This document shows, in pieces, positions 52,129 through 61,496 of a stretch of 64,000 nt of DNA. Numbering within the stretch: the first letter of the stretch is position 1; each line of letters begins with the position of its first letter. This DNA is from Acidobacteriota bacterium (lineage in GTDB: Bacteria > Acidobacteriota > Terriglobia > Bryobacterales > Bryobacteraceae): NCBI GenBank assembly GCA_017307505.1, contig JAFKEE010000037.1:84845-148844 (forward strand), given 5' to 3'. The notes under the pieces were generated by a model. It saw nothing but the letters and a program-made list of their open reading frames with translations, was not told the origin of the DNA and ran no database searches. Made by a program: the position numbers and the translations under genes.

Positions 52129-52893
52129 TCAATTGCCTTTCTCAGGGATGGAAGTCAGCAGCTCAAGGCCGTGAACGGCGTTGAGCTTGCGCCAGACGAG
52201 GTTGAACCGCTTTTCGTCCAGCGGCTGCTTGAGTTGAAAATTGAAGCCCTTGCGGCTGCCGTAATGCGTGGTGGCCCGCTCGAAGGACGTAATGGTGAGT
52301 TGATAGGGATCGGAACTGCTGATGTTCTCGATGTCCTGGTACCGCCAGGTCCGCGACGCCTCCTTGCGGTCGGTCACATAGACAACCCGGTCGTCGGCGA
52401 ATCGCAGCGTGCCCTGGGAGCCGTTCAGCTTGCCCAGCAGCTTCACCGGCAGCTCCCACAAGGCCTGCACCTGCTCGTCCGCCACGGCCGCGACAAACCT
52501 GCGGTCCAGCCGCGACTTCAGCATCTCGTACACAGGCCGCACATCCTGGCCCGGCAGCAGCTTGAACTCGTACTCCTGGTCGAGCCCCAGCACCCACTTC
52601 CGATCCTGGTACGTCACGATCCGGATCTTCTCCGGAGATATGTACAACTGCTCGATATCCTGGTAGCCCCACCGCCCATGATGCAGCCCGACCGGAGTCT
52701 TCTTCTTCCGGCTCTGCTCCTGGAACGTGATGCCGTGCTCATCCACCACCAGCGTCGCCGGCTGATCCTTCCGCACCAGCAGATGGTCGTGCAGCGCCTG
52801 GAACCGGAACTCGGCCGCCTGCACCGAAACCGCCGCCAGCGCAAACACGGCTAGGCTTGTGCGTGCGATTGCTTTTTGACTTCGCTGTTCCAT
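52129..52893 (-). CDS. Exported protein of unknown function, overlapping cusA
   Basis: A 254-residue protein with a signal peptide (AIARTSLAVFALAAVSVQAA near 8-27) and a beta-rich mature part. Two related halves each contain a tryptophan-tyrosine-aspartate pattern (GRWGYQDIEQLYIS near 71 and TWRYQDIENISSS near 182), suggesting an internal duplication of a PH- or GRAM-like unit. ATG 52893 is inside the 3' end of cusA, giving a 43-bp overlap in a different frame; the longer frame would be unlikely. I do not recognise a family. It is probably co-transcribed as the last-but-one gene of the cus operon. Confidence 0.75.
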   Translation of the reverse strand: MEQRSQKAIARTSLAVFALAAVSVQAAEFRFQALHDHLLVRKDQPATLVVDEHGITFQEQSRKKKTPVGLHHGRWGYQDIEQLYISPEKIRIVTYQDRKWVLGLDQEYEFKLLPGQDVRPVYEMLKSRLDRRFVAAVADEQVQALWELPVKLLGKLNGSQGTLRFADDRVVYVTDRKEASRTWRYQDIENISSSDPYQLTITSFERATTHYGSRKGFNFQLKQPLDEKRFNLVWRKLNAVHGLELLTSIPEKGN

Positions 52894-55800
52894 TTCCAAA
52901 CCTCGTAAATTGCGGGATACACCACCAGCTCCAACAGAAACGACGTAAAGATGCCGCCGATCATCGGCGCCGCGATGCGCTTCATCACATCGCCGCCCGT
53001 TCCGGCCGACCACATAATCGGCACCAGGCCCAGGAACATGCAGGCCACGGTCATAAACTTCGGCCGGATCCGCTTCACCGCACCGTCGTGGATCGCCTCC
53101 TGCAGTTCGCCAAGCGTCGACATCCGCCCTTCCTTCTTGGCCTTCTCATAGGCCAGGTCCAGATACAGCAGCATGAAGACCGCCGTCTCCGCATCGACGC
53201 CCATCAGGGCAATCAACCCCACCCACACGCCGATGCTCATGTTGTAGCCCAGCGCATACAGGAACCAGATCGCGCCCACCGCCGAGAACGGCACGGCCAG
53301 GATGATGATCAGCGTCTTCGTCAACGACTTCGTATTCAGGTACAACAGCATCAGCACCAGGAACAGCGTCACCGGCAGGATCACCGTCAACCGCTCCTTC
53401 ACGCGCTGCATCGCCTCATACTGCCCGCTCCACGCAATCGTGTACCCCGGCGGCAGCTTGATGTTGTCGCGGACCAGCTTCTTCGCCTCTTCCACGTAAC
53501 TGCCCACGTCGCGGCCGGCCACATCGACGTACACATACCCGTTCAGCAGCCCGTTCTCATCGCGCAGCATCCCTGGACCGGTCACGGTCTTGATACTCGC
53601 CAGTTCCGAGATCGGCACCTGCTTCTTCGCGTCCATCGTCGGCACCAGCACCCGGCCCAGCGTATTCACGTCGCTGCGGAAATCCCGGAAGTACCGGACA
53701 TTCACCGGATACCGCTCGCGCCCTTCGATGGTCGTGGTCACGTTCTCGCCGCCGATCGCGCTCATCAGCACATCCTGCGCCTCGGCAATCGTCAGCCCGT
53801 ACCGCGCCAGTTCCTCGCGCTTCCAGTCGAAGTCGAGGAAATACCCGCCGCCCGTCCGCTCCGCGAAGACGTTGCGAGTCCCCTCGATCCGCGGCAACAG
53901 TGCTTCCACTTCGCTGCCCAGCCGCTCGATCTGCCGCAGGTCGGACCCGTAGATCTTGATCCCCACCGGAGTCCGCACGCCCGTCGTCAGCATGTCGATG
54001 CGGCCCTTGATCGGCATCGTCCAGGCGTTCGAGGCGCCCGGCAGCTTCAGCGCCGCGTTCATCTCTTCCACCAGTTGCTCCTGGCTGATGTGATCCGGAG
54101 TCAATCGCCGGAACACGCCCTTCGACCACTCCGGAGCCCAGTCCGAATACCACGTGCTCACCTTGCGCCACTCGGCTTCGGGCTTCAGCACGATCACCGT
54201 CTCCATCATCGACAGCGGAGCCGGATCCGTCGACGTCTCCGCCCGGCCCGCCTTGCCCATCACCGATTCCACTTCAGGAAATTTCTTGATGATCCGGTCC
54301 TGCACCTGCATCAGCCGCTGCGCGTCGTTCACCGAAATGCCCGGCAGCGTCGAAGGCATGTACAGCAGCGAGCCCTCATTCAACGGCGGCATGAACTCCG
54401 ACCCCAGTTTCTCGAAGATCGGAATCGTCACCAGAACCATCGCCACGGCCGCGGTAATCACCACATACTTCCAGCGCAGCGCCCACCGGCACACCGGATC
54501 ATAAAGGCGGATCAGAATCCGGCTGATCGGGTGGTTCTCTTCCGAGTGAATCGTGCCCACCAGCACCGCGTTCGCCACCCGTGCCAGCCACGCCGGACGG
54601 AACTGGAACTTCTGCATATGCGTGAACAGCAGCCGCATGGCCGGGTCCAGCGTAATCGCCAGCAGCGCCGCCACGATCATCGAAAAGTTCTTCGTATACG
54701 CCAGCGGCTTGAACAGCCGCCCTTCCTGCGCCTCCAGCGTCAATACCGGCAGGAACGAAACCGCAATCACCAGCAGCGCGAAGAAGCTGGGCCCGCCCAC
54801 CTCTTTCACCGCATTGACCACCACCCGGTGGTAATCCTCCTTACGGCCCGTGCGCTCCCACTCCTCCAGCTTCTTGTGGGTCTGCTCGACCACCACAATC
54901 GCCGCATCCACCATGGCCCCAATCGCAATCGCGATTCCGCCCAGAGACATGATGTTCGACGTCAGCCCCATCATCTTCATCGGGATGAACGAGATGATGA
55001 TGGCAATCGGGATCGTGAAAACCGGAATGATCGCGCTGGGCACGTGCCACAGGAACACCAGGATCACCAGCGAGACGATGATCATCTCCTCGGTCAACGT
55101 GCCCTTCAGATTCTCCACCGACCGCAGGATCAGGTCCGACCGGTCGTACGTGCTCACAATCTTGAGCCCCGCCGGCAGCCCCGGTTCCACTTCCTTGATC
55201 TTGGTTTTCACGCGCTCAATCACGTTCAGCGCATTCTCGCCCTGACGCATCACGATGATGCCCGAAACCACGTCGCCGGTCCCATTCAAATCCGCCACGC
55301 CGCGCCGCATGTCCGGACCCAGCGTCACCGAGCCCACATCGCTCACACGGATCGGCACACCGTTCTCACTGGCGCCCAGCGCGATCTTGCCGATGTCGTC
55401 CTCGCTCTTCGCATACCCGCGCCCGCGCACCATATACTCGGTGCCCGCCATCTCGATCAACCGCCCGCCCACGTCGTCATTGCCCTTCCGCACCGCCTCC
55501 ACCACCCGCATAATCGGGATGTTGTAAGCCTGCAGCCGGTTCGGATCCACGTTCACCTGATACTGCCGGACAAACCCGCCGATCGGCGCCACCTCCGCCA
55601 CACCCGGCACCGACTTGAACTGGTAGTTCAGGAACCAGTCCTGCAACGACCGCAGCTCCGCCAGTGAGCGCTTGCCCGTCGTATCCACCAACGCGTACTG
55701 GAACACCCAGCCCACGCCCGTCGCATCCGGACCCAGTTCCGTCTTCACCCCCTGCGGCAGCCGTGGCAGCACCGACGACAGATATTCCAACGTGCGCGAC

Positions 55801-56117
55801 CGCGCCCAGTAAATGTCCGTGCCTTCTTCGAAGATGATGTAGACGAACGAATACCCGAAGTCCGAGAACCCGCGCACGTCCTTCACCTTCGGCGCGCCCA
55901 GCATCGTGGTGACAATGGGGTAGGTGACCTGGTCCTCCATGATGTCCGGACTCCGGTCCCACCGCGAATACACGATCACCTGCGTGTCGCTCAAGTCGGG
56001 AATAGCGTCCAGCGGCACAGTCCGCATGGAGTAGATTCCACCCACCACGGCGAAGCCCACCAGGATGAACACCAGGAACTTGTTGGCGGCCGAGAACTCA
56101 ATAATCCGGTCGATCAT
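52851..56117 (-). CDS. cusA: Cu(I)/Ag(I) RND efflux pump CusA
   Basis: The 1,088-residue heavy-metal RND transporter pumps Cu(I)/Ag(I) out of the periplasm and cytoplasm. Twelve membrane helices follow the usual pattern. Recognised family segments include SDTQVIVYSRWDRSPDIMEDQVTYP (opening, residues about 43-67), AWTMPIKGRIDMLTTGVRTP near 695, GVDAETAVFMLLYLD near 998 with the proton-relay acidic residues, and SAGTGGDVMKRIAAPMIGG near 1047. The methionine-containing periplasmic segment (LSMMETVIVLKP) is consistent with monovalent copper/silver. It overlaps cusB by 4 bp and the next gene by 43 bp. Confidence 0.94.
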   Translation of the reverse strand: MIDRIIEFSAANKFLVFILVGFAVVGGIYSMRTVPLDAIPDLSDTQVIVYSRWDRSPDIMEDQVTYPIVTTMLGAPKVKDVRGFSDFGYSFVYIIFEEGTDIYWARSRTLEYLSSVLPRLPQGVKTELGPDATGVGWVFQYALVDTTGKRSLAELRSLQDWFLNYQFKSVPGVAEVAPIGGFVRQYQVNVDPNRLQAYNIPIMRVVEAVRKGNDDVGGRLIEMAGTEYMVRGRGYAKSEDDIGKIALGASENGVPIRVSDVGSVTLGPDMRRGVADLNGTGDVVSGIIVMRQGENALNVIERVKTKIKEVEPGLPAGLKIVSTYDRSDLILRSVENLKGTLTEEMIIVSLVILVFLWHVPSAIIPVFTIPIAIIISFIPMKMMGLTSNIMSLGGIAIAIGAMVDAAIVVVEQTHKKLEEWERTGRKEDYHRVVVNAVKEVGGPSFFALLVIAVSFLPVLTLEAQEGRLFKPLAYTKNFSMIVAALLAITLDPAMRLLFTHMQKFQFRPAWLARVANAVLVGTIHSEENHPISRILIRLYDPVCRWALRWKYVVITAAVAMVLVTIPIFEKLGSEFMPPLNEGSLLYMPSTLPGISVNDAQRLMQVQDRIIKKFPEVESVMGKAGRAETSTDPAPLSMMETVIVLKPEAEWRKVSTWYSDWAPEWSKGVFRRLTPDHISQEQLVEEMNAALKLPGASNAWTMPIKGRIDMLTTGVRTPVGIKIYGSDLRQIERLGSEVEALLPRIEGTRNVFAERTGGGYFLDFDWKREELARYGLTIAEAQDVLMSAIGGENVTTTIEGRERYPVNVRYFRDFRSDVNTLGRVLVPTMDAKKQVPISELASIKTVTGPGMLRDENGLLNGYVYVDVAGRDVGSYVEEAKKLVRDNIKLPPGYTIAWSGQYEAMQRVKERLTVILPVTLFLVLMLLYLNTKSLTKTLIIILAVPFSAVGAIWFLYALGYNMSIGVWVGLIALMGVDAETAVFMLLYLDLAYEKAKKEGRMSTLGELQEAIHDGAVKRIRPKFMTVACMFLGLVPIMWSAGTGGDVMKRIAAPMIGGIFTSFLLELVVYPAIYEVWKWNSEVKKQSHAQA

Positions 56118-57412
56118 TGCTTCGCCGCCTGCCCGTGATCATGCGCCGCCGCACCGGTGCCCGGTGACCGCATCTGGCTCTCGCTATCGATCAGGAAGTT
56201 GCCCGACGTGACCACCTTCTCGCCTGCGGCCAACCCCTTCAGGATCTCGATCCGGTTGCCGATCCGGTCGCCCGTCTCCACCGTGCGCGGCTCCAGGTAA
56301 CCGTCACCACGATCCACAAAGACCGTCTTCCGCAAACCCGCATCCAGCACTGCGTCCGCCGGAACACTCACGCGCCGCGGCGACGACACGCTGAAATCGA
56401 CATCCACGAACATGTCCGGCTTCAGCAGCAGCCCCGGGTTCTCGGCTTCGAGCCGCACCTTCAACGTGCGCGTCATCGGATCCACCTGGGGCTGGATATA
56501 GTTCACCCGCGCCGCGATCTTCCGTCCGCCGGCATAGCTCAGCGTCAGCGTTGCGCCCATTCCTTCGCGGATCATGCTCATCTCGTTCTCGAACACGTCC
56601 GCCATCACCCACACGCGGCTCAGGTCCACAATGCTGTAGAGCTCCGTGTCCGGCATCACACGCTGCTTCGGAAACGCATTCCGCGTCATCACATACCCGC
56701 TGATCGGCGCATACAGCGTGATGTTCGTCACCGGCAGCCGCGACTTCTCGATGCCCGCGATCTGCTCCGCGCTCAGGTCCCACAGCTCCAGGCGCTTGCG
56801 CGCCGCGTTGATCAGAGCCTCGCCCTGCGCACCCGTCCCGGCCAGCGTGCTGTTCTTCAGAATCTCGCGGCTCTTCAGCGCCAGCAGATACTCGTGCTGG
56901 CTGGCCAGCAACTCCGGGCTATACAACGTCAGCAGCGGCTGGCCCTTCTCCACCAGCTTGCCCGTGAAGTTCACGAACACCTGGTCAATCCAGCCTTCTG
57001 TCTTCGACTGGACCCTCGCCTGGCGCGTCTCGTCGATCGCCACCTTGCCCACGGCCCGGAAACTGTGCGACCCTGCCGCCTCTTCCGCCACGCCATACCG
57101 GACGCCAATCAACTGCTGCTTTTCCGCCGAGACGTGGATCGTGCCCGCCGGCATGCTCGCCAGGTCTCCACCCGCGGCCTTCGGAGCCGCTGAATCCGCC
57201 TCGTCCGGCACCAGTCGCATCCCACAGATCCCGCACTCCCCCGGCTTGTCCGACCGGAAGTTCGGATGCATCGGGCAGTGGTATCCATGCGGCTTCTCCG
57301 CTTGGTGGACACCCTTCGCCTCCCGCGGACCATACCACCGCCCATACCCGAAGCCGCCTGCAAACGCCACCGCCAGCAGCACTACCGCCAGAAGGACTTT
57401 CAACACTTTCAT
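56114..57412 (-). CDS. cusB: Efflux adaptor protein CusB with N-terminal heavy-metal-binding domain
   Basis: A 432-residue membrane fusion protein joining CusA to CusC. It has an N-terminal signal/anchor (LKVLLAVVLLAVAFAGGFGYG), then a YHCPMHPN...CGICGMRLVP metal-binding motif at about 43-70 with four Cys and Met ligands. The adaptor domains follow: beta-barrel, lipoyl (QVFVNFTGKLVEKGQPLLTL) and an alpha hairpin (about 165-210). The extra N-terminal metal-binding domain is typical of some Cus/Czc adaptors. It overlaps cusC and cusA by 4 bp each. Confidence 0.94.
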   Translation of the reverse strand: MKVLKVLLAVVLLAVAFAGGFGYGRWYGPREAKGVHQAEKPHGYHCPMHPNFRSDKPGECGICGMRLVPDEADSAAPKAAGGDLASMPAGTIHVSAEKQQLIGVRYGVAEEAAGSHSFRAVGKVAIDETRQARVQSKTEGWIDQVFVNFTGKLVEKGQPLLTLYSPELLASQHEYLLALKSREILKNSTLAGTGAQGEALINAARKRLELWDLSAEQIAGIEKSRLPVTNITLYAPISGYVMTRNAFPKQRVMPDTELYSIVDLSRVWVMADVFENEMSMIREGMGATLTLSYAGGRKIAARVNYIQPQVDPMTRTLKVRLEAENPGLLLKPDMFVDVDFSVSSPRRVSVPADAVLDAGLRKTVFVDRGDGYLEPRTVETGDRIGNRIEILKGLAAGEKVVTSGNFLIDSESQMRSPGTGAAAHDHGQAAKQ

Positions 57413-58677
57413 GGCAGCAGGTTCCTCCCCGTCATCTCTTCCAACCGGCTCACGGCGAGGTAATAGTTCTGCAGCTCTTCGTAGTAATTCATCTCGTACT
57501 CAACCACCGTGACGTAGTTCATCAGCACGGTGAGGAAATCCACTGAACCCGTCTCGTAGGACGACAGCGACGACTCCAGCGCCAGGCTCGACTGCGGGAT
57601 CACCGTCTGGCTGTACAGCTTGATCAGCTGGTTCGATGTCTCTGCCATCAACTGGTCATCCTTGATCCGGAAGTGCAGCGACTGGTTGCTGGCTTCATAG
57701 TCCCGCCGCGACGCCGCCAGCGTCTGCGACTGCTCCGTCACCGCCGGGCGCTGCTTGCGGAAGAAGTACAGCGGGATCTTAAAGTCGGCGCTGAGCTGGT
57801 ACATTGGCGGCATCGAGCCCATGTTGAAGTAGCCCGCCTTGATCGTGTAGTCGGGATAGTATTCCTTGCGCGCCATGTTTACCGCCAGCTCCGCGCGCTG
57901 GATCATCTTCTCGTCCTTCAGCAGCATCGGTGAGTTCTGCTTCGCCGCCTCGTACAACTCCTCCAGCCCCACCTTCATCTCCTGCGGCAAGAGCGCATCC
58001 GGCTTTTCCAGCGACGATCCCGGAGCCCGGTTCAACAGGCTCACGATCTCCGCTTCCCGCGCCCGCTTCTCGCGTTCCAACTGGATCCGCTTCGTCGCCA
58101 GAATCGAGATCTGCGTCTGGGCCTTGAAGATGTCCTGCTGCGCCGCCTTCCCCACCGCATACCGCGCCTCGGTGATCTTCAGCAGTCTCTGCAAGAGCTC
58201 GATATTGCGGTCCAGAACCTCCACCACCTCGAACGCATAAGCCCGCCGGTAGTACGCCTGCTTGATCCTGGAAACTACGCCCAACTGCGCCTGCGTGTAG
58301 TTCTGGAACTCGGCCTCATACTCTTTCACTGCCATATCGCCCTGCAGCTTCCGCTTGCCCGGCCACGGCACTTCCTGCGACACCATGAAGCCGATATTCG
58401 ACGTCGGTTCCTTCCCCAGTCCGGCGCCCGGCCATGGCCGCCCATTGCTGGCGAACCCCGGCGAGAACATCGGATCCGGCAGGCTGCTCACCTGGCTCGG
58501 CCGCTGCCGGGCCGCCTCATAGCGCTTCTGCGAGGCCAGGATCTCCGGGTTGTTGCTGAGCGCCTCGGCCAGCAGGGCTTTCAGGCTGCCGGGCGGTTCG
58601 GCGGCCTGCAGCCACCCCAGTGCCAGCAGCACCGTCAGGCCGAGCCGGATTGCGAGGATGGGCGGGCGTGTATCCAT
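57409..58677 (-). CDS. cusC: Outer-membrane efflux protein CusC (TolC family)
   Basis: The 422-residue outer-membrane factor completes the Cus pump. A signal peptide (ILAIRLGLTVLLALGWLQAA near 7-26) is followed by long coiled-coil helices with the TolC pattern LLAEALSNNPEILASQKRYE and AQLGVVSRIKQAYYRRAYAF. It is the first gene of the cus operon. ATG 58677 is used (GTG 58680 directly precedes it). The consensus sigma-54 promoter at 58708-58693 places transcription start only about five bases before the ATG, so the mRNA may be leaderless. Confidence 0.9.
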   Translation of the reverse strand: MDTRPPILAIRLGLTVLLALGWLQAAEPPGSLKALLAEALSNNPEILASQKRYEAARQRPSQVSSLPDPMFSPGFASNGRPWPGAGLGKEPTSNIGFMVSQEVPWPGKRKLQGDMAVKEYEAEFQNYTQAQLGVVSRIKQAYYRRAYAFEVVEVLDRNIELLQRLLKITEARYAVGKAAQQDIFKAQTQISILATKRIQLEREKRAREAEIVSLLNRAPGSSLEKPDALLPQEMKVGLEELYEAAKQNSPMLLKDEKMIQRAELAVNMARKEYYPDYTIKAGYFNMGSMPPMYQLSADFKIPLYFFRKQRPAVTEQSQTLAASRRDYEASNQSLHFRIKDDQLMAETSNQLIKLYSQTVIPQSSLALESSLSSYETGSVDFLTVLMNYVTVVEYEMNYYEELQNYYLAVSRLEEMTGRNLLP

Positions 58678-58692
58678 CACTGTCCAGACAAG

Positions 58693-58708
58693 GGCAAATC
58701 CGGTGCCA
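58693..58708 (-). promoter_or_regulatory. Consensus sigma-54 promoter of the cus operon
   Basis: On the minus strand the sequence reads TGGCACCGGATTTGCC, a full match to the -24/-12 consensus TGGCAC-N5-TTGC with GG-N10-GC spacing. Transcription would start near 58682, just ahead of the cusC start codon. An NtrC-type activator with the GAFTGA-type motif needed for sigma-54 contact is encoded divergently at 59970-61337, about 1.3 kb away. Confidence 0.85.
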
Positions 58709-58878
58709 ACCTCTCGGATTTGTCTATCTCTTTCCGGGTCAATGCTTTGTGCTGCCCCCTGCCACGCCCCGCCTCCCGGACTTGGAGACTTTCAGACGGC
58801 GATTGTCCAATTTGAGGCACCCCCCGCGGGCCGGACCGGACCGGTTTTCTACGTTACACTCCCTACATCGGGACCCCT

Positions 58879-59973
58879 GTGGAGCCAGAACGCCAGAAAA
58901 CCAATTGGGTGGCTATCGCCCTGGTCGCGGCCGCCATCGCCGCCATCAGCGCCGGCCACTATTTCACCCCGCCCAGCCAGTTGATGTGGCACGGCGTCTT
59001 CCAGCGCGCCTACTACCTGCCGGTCGTCTTCGCCGCCATCACCTTCGGCTGGATCGGCGGACTCGCCGCCGCGGCCACTGCGGGACTCGCCTACCTCCCG
59101 CACATCATGACCGCCTGGACCGGCATGCGCCACTACGAACTCGAGCAGTACGTCGAGATCATCATGTTCTTCGCCGTCGGCGCCGTCACCGGTGTCCTGG
59201 CCGACAAGGAACGCCATCGCCGCCTCCAACTCCAACAAACGGCGCAACAACTCAGCCACGTCTACCAGGAGCTCCAGAGCACCTTTGAACAGGTGAAACG
59301 CGCCGACCGCCTCTCCGCCATCGGGCAGCTCGCCGCCGGCCTGGCCCACGAAATCCGCAACCCCCTCGCCAGCATCGACGGAGCCGCCGAAGTCCTTCAG
59401 GTGGGCACCGAACCGGAAGAAGTCCGCCAGGAGACCCTCGGCATCATCCGCAAGGAATGTGCCCGCCTCAATCGCCTGCTGTCGAGCCTGCTCGACTTCG
59501 CCCGCCCCCGCCGTCCCGAATGGCGCGAAGTGAACGTCGCCGGAGTCCTCGACAAAGTCCTCGACCTCGTTGCCCACTCCGCCAAGAATGGCATCCGGTT
59601 TGCCAAAGAGTTTCATGGCGGACCACCGCGCCTGGTCTGCGACGAGGAACAGTTGGCCCAGGTCCTTCTCAATCTCATCCTGAACGCCACCCAGGCCATG
59701 CCGCAGGGCGGGGAAGTCCGCGTCGACGTCGAATCCAGCCGCGAAAGCCTCGAAATCCGCGTCAAGGATCAGGGCGAAGGGGTCTCCGAGGAGCTGCTCG
59801 ATCGCATCTTCGATCCCTTCTTCACTACCAAGGACACCGGCACCGGCCTCGGCCTGTCGGTCGTCCACCAGATCGTCTCCCAGCACGGCGGCAAAGTGGC
59901 TGTCGCCCGCAATCCCGATAGAGGACTGATGTTCACCCTTTCGTTCCCGCAGAAACAGGCTGTGCAACTGTGA
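58879..59973 (+). CDS. Membrane sensor histidine kinase
   Basis: A 364-residue kinase starting at GTG 58879. Four or so N-terminal membrane helices (about 10-110), as in a cyanobacterial-type integral-membrane sensor, are followed by a short coiled coil. The HisKA domain has the phospho-His in GLAHEIRNPLASIDG near 161. The HATPase domain has LILNATQAMPQGG (N box), DQGEGVSEELLDRIFDPFFT (G1/F) and GTGLGLSV (G2). It is divergent from the cus operon and overlaps the regulator gene by 4 bp (GTGA). It is probably the sensor for metal or envelope stress that phosphorylates the adjacent sigma-54 activator. Confidence 0.92.
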   Translation: MEPERQKTNWVAIALVAAAIAAISAGHYFTPPSQLMWHGVFQRAYYLPVVFAAITFGWIGGLAAAATAGLAYLPHIMTAWTGMRHYELEQYVEIIMFFAVGAVTGVLADKERHRRLQLQQTAQQLSHVYQELQSTFEQVKRADRLSAIGQLAAGLAHEIRNPLASIDGAAEVLQVGTEPEEVRQETLGIIRKECARLNRLLSSLLDFARPRRPEWREVNVAGVLDKVLDLVAHSAKNGIRFAKEFHGGPPRLVCDEEQLAQVLLNLILNATQAMPQGGEVRVDVESSRESLEIRVKDQGEGVSEELLDRIFDPFFTTKDTGTGLGLSVVHQIVSQHGGKVAVARNPDRGLMFTLSFPQKQAVQL

Positions 59974-61337
59974 CCGGCAAACGCATCCTGATTGTCGACG
60001 ACGAGGAGAGCCTCCGGCGCGTCACCCAGCTCCGCCTCCAGCAGGCCGGCTACGAAGCCTCCACCGCCGCCGATGGTGATGAGGCCCTTGCCTTCCTCCA
60101 GCGCCATCCGCAGGACTTGGTCCTGACCGACCTCCGCATGCCCGGCATGTCCGGCCTCGACCTCCTCAAGCGCATCCGCCAGGACTACCCCGAGATCATC
60201 GTCATCGTCGTCACGGCCTTTGGCACCATCGAATCCGCCGTCGAAGCCATGAAGCACGGCGCCTTCGACTACATCATCAAGCCGGTCAACGCCGACGCCC
60301 TTCGCATGATCCTCGCCCGGGCCCTGGAACACCACGAACTCCGCCGCGAAGTGCAGTCCCTGCGCACCGCCATCGACCGCAAGTTCGGCTTCGAAAGCAT
60401 CATCGGCCGCTCCAAAGCCCTGCTCAGTACCCTCGAAAACGCCGCCCGCGCCGCCCAAAGCGCTTCGACGGTCCTGGTCCGCGGCGAAACCGGCACAGGC
60501 AAGGAACTCCTGGCCAAGGCGATCCACTTCAACAGCCCCCGCCGCGACCGGCCCATGATCGTCATCAACTGCGGCGCAATCCCCAAGGAGCTCCTCGAAT
60601 CCGAACTCTTCGGCCACACCCGCGGCTCCTTCACCGGAGCCGTCGCCGCCAAGCAGGGCAAAATCGAAATGGCCGACCAGGGCACCCTCTTCCTCGACGA
60701 GATCGGGGAGATGCCGCTGGAACTCCAGGTGAAGCTGCTGCGCCTCATCCAGGAGCGCGAGATCGAGAAGATTGGAGCCACCCAGCCCGTCAAAGTCGAC
60801 GTCCGCATCATCGCCGCCACCCATCGCAACCTGCAGGCGATGGTCGAGAACGGCACCTTCCGCGAAGACCTCTACTACCGCCTCGCCGTCATCCCCCTCG
60901 AACTCCCGCCGCTCCGCGAGCGCCCCGAAGACGTCCCGGAACTGGTGGCCATGTTCTTCCACAAGTTCAAGCAGCGCCTGGAGCGGCCTGACCTGGTCCT
61001 GCCCCAAGCTCTGCTCCCTCACTTTTCTGCCTACCGCTGGCCCGGCAACGTCCGCGAACTGGAGAACATCGTGGAACGCCTGGTAGTCCTCTCCCCCGGC
61101 CCGGAAATCACGATAGCCGACCTGCCGGAGGACCTCCGCCGCCAGCGCGACCCGCTGGAAGCGATCCAGCTCGAACTCCCACCCCAAGGCATCAGCCTGG
61201 AGGCGGTGGAAAAGGAACTGGTCCTCCGAGCTCTCCAGAAGTGCAACTGGAACCAGACCAAAGCGGCAGACTATCTGGACATCAGCCGCAAAGTCCTGAT
61301 CTACCGTATGGAGAAGTTCGGATTAAAGAAAGACTAA
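59970..61337 (+). CDS. NtrC-family sigma-54-dependent response regulator
   Basis: A 455-residue activator with three modules: receiver (about 3-120, phospho-Asp in VLTDLRMPG near 54), AAA+ domain (about 140-375) with GETGTGKELLAKAIH near 172, the sigma-54-contacting GSFTGA (GAFTGA variant) near 216 and GTLFLDEIGEMP near 233, and a C-terminal Fis-type helix-turn-helix (about 410-450) with QTKAADYLDISRKVLIYRM. It should activate the -24/-12 promoter upstream of cusC (inference from location). Confidence 0.94.
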   Translation: MTGKRILIVDDEESLRRVTQLRLQQAGYEASTAADGDEALAFLQRHPQDLVLTDLRMPGMSGLDLLKRIRQDYPEIIVIVVTAFGTIESAVEAMKHGAFDYIIKPVNADALRMILARALEHHELRREVQSLRTAIDRKFGFESIIGRSKALLSTLENAARAAQSASTVLVRGETGTGKELLAKAIHFNSPRRDRPMIVINCGAIPKELLESELFGHTRGSFTGAVAAKQGKIEMADQGTLFLDEIGEMPLELQVKLLRLIQEREIEKIGATQPVKVDVRIIAATHRNLQAMVENGTFREDLYYRLAVIPLELPPLRERPEDVPELVAMFFHKFKQRLERPDLVLPQALLPHFSAYRWPGNVRELENIVERLVVLSPGPEITIADLPEDLRRQRDPLEAIQLELPPQGISLEAVEKELVLRALQKCNWNQTKAADYLDISRKVLIYRMEKFGLKKD

Positions 61338-61365
61338 CCGCCCCACAACCTCAAACATGGATAGG

Positions 61366-61406
61366 AGGGCGGACCCCCAGGTCCGCAGGCGGTCCCCCGA
61401 CCGCCC
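61366..61406. repeat. REP-like double-hairpin element, copy 2
   Basis: Stems GCGGAC/GTCCGC (61369-61374 and 61381-61386) and GGCGGTC/GACCGCC (61388-61394 and 61399-61405), loop CCCC. It is almost identical to the copy at 61497 and similar in layout to the one at 51730. It lies in the gap after the sigma-54 regulator. Confidence 0.8.
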
Positions 61407-61496
61407 TTCTCCACCCATCCGGAAGCCACAGTACTGATGGAGAAGTCCAGATTGCAGTAGGACGAGCGGTCACGAGGCAAGCCCACATCCACGAGG

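Noticed and set aside
52857..55667. 936-codon + strand open frame opposite cusA
   Set aside because: It is low-complexity His/Arg/Gln-rich; cusA on the opposite strand has complete RND transporter motifs.
58849..59967. 372-codon minus-strand open frame opposite the sensor kinase
   Set aside because: It is a shadow with no motifs; the + strand shows the full HisKA/HATPase signature.
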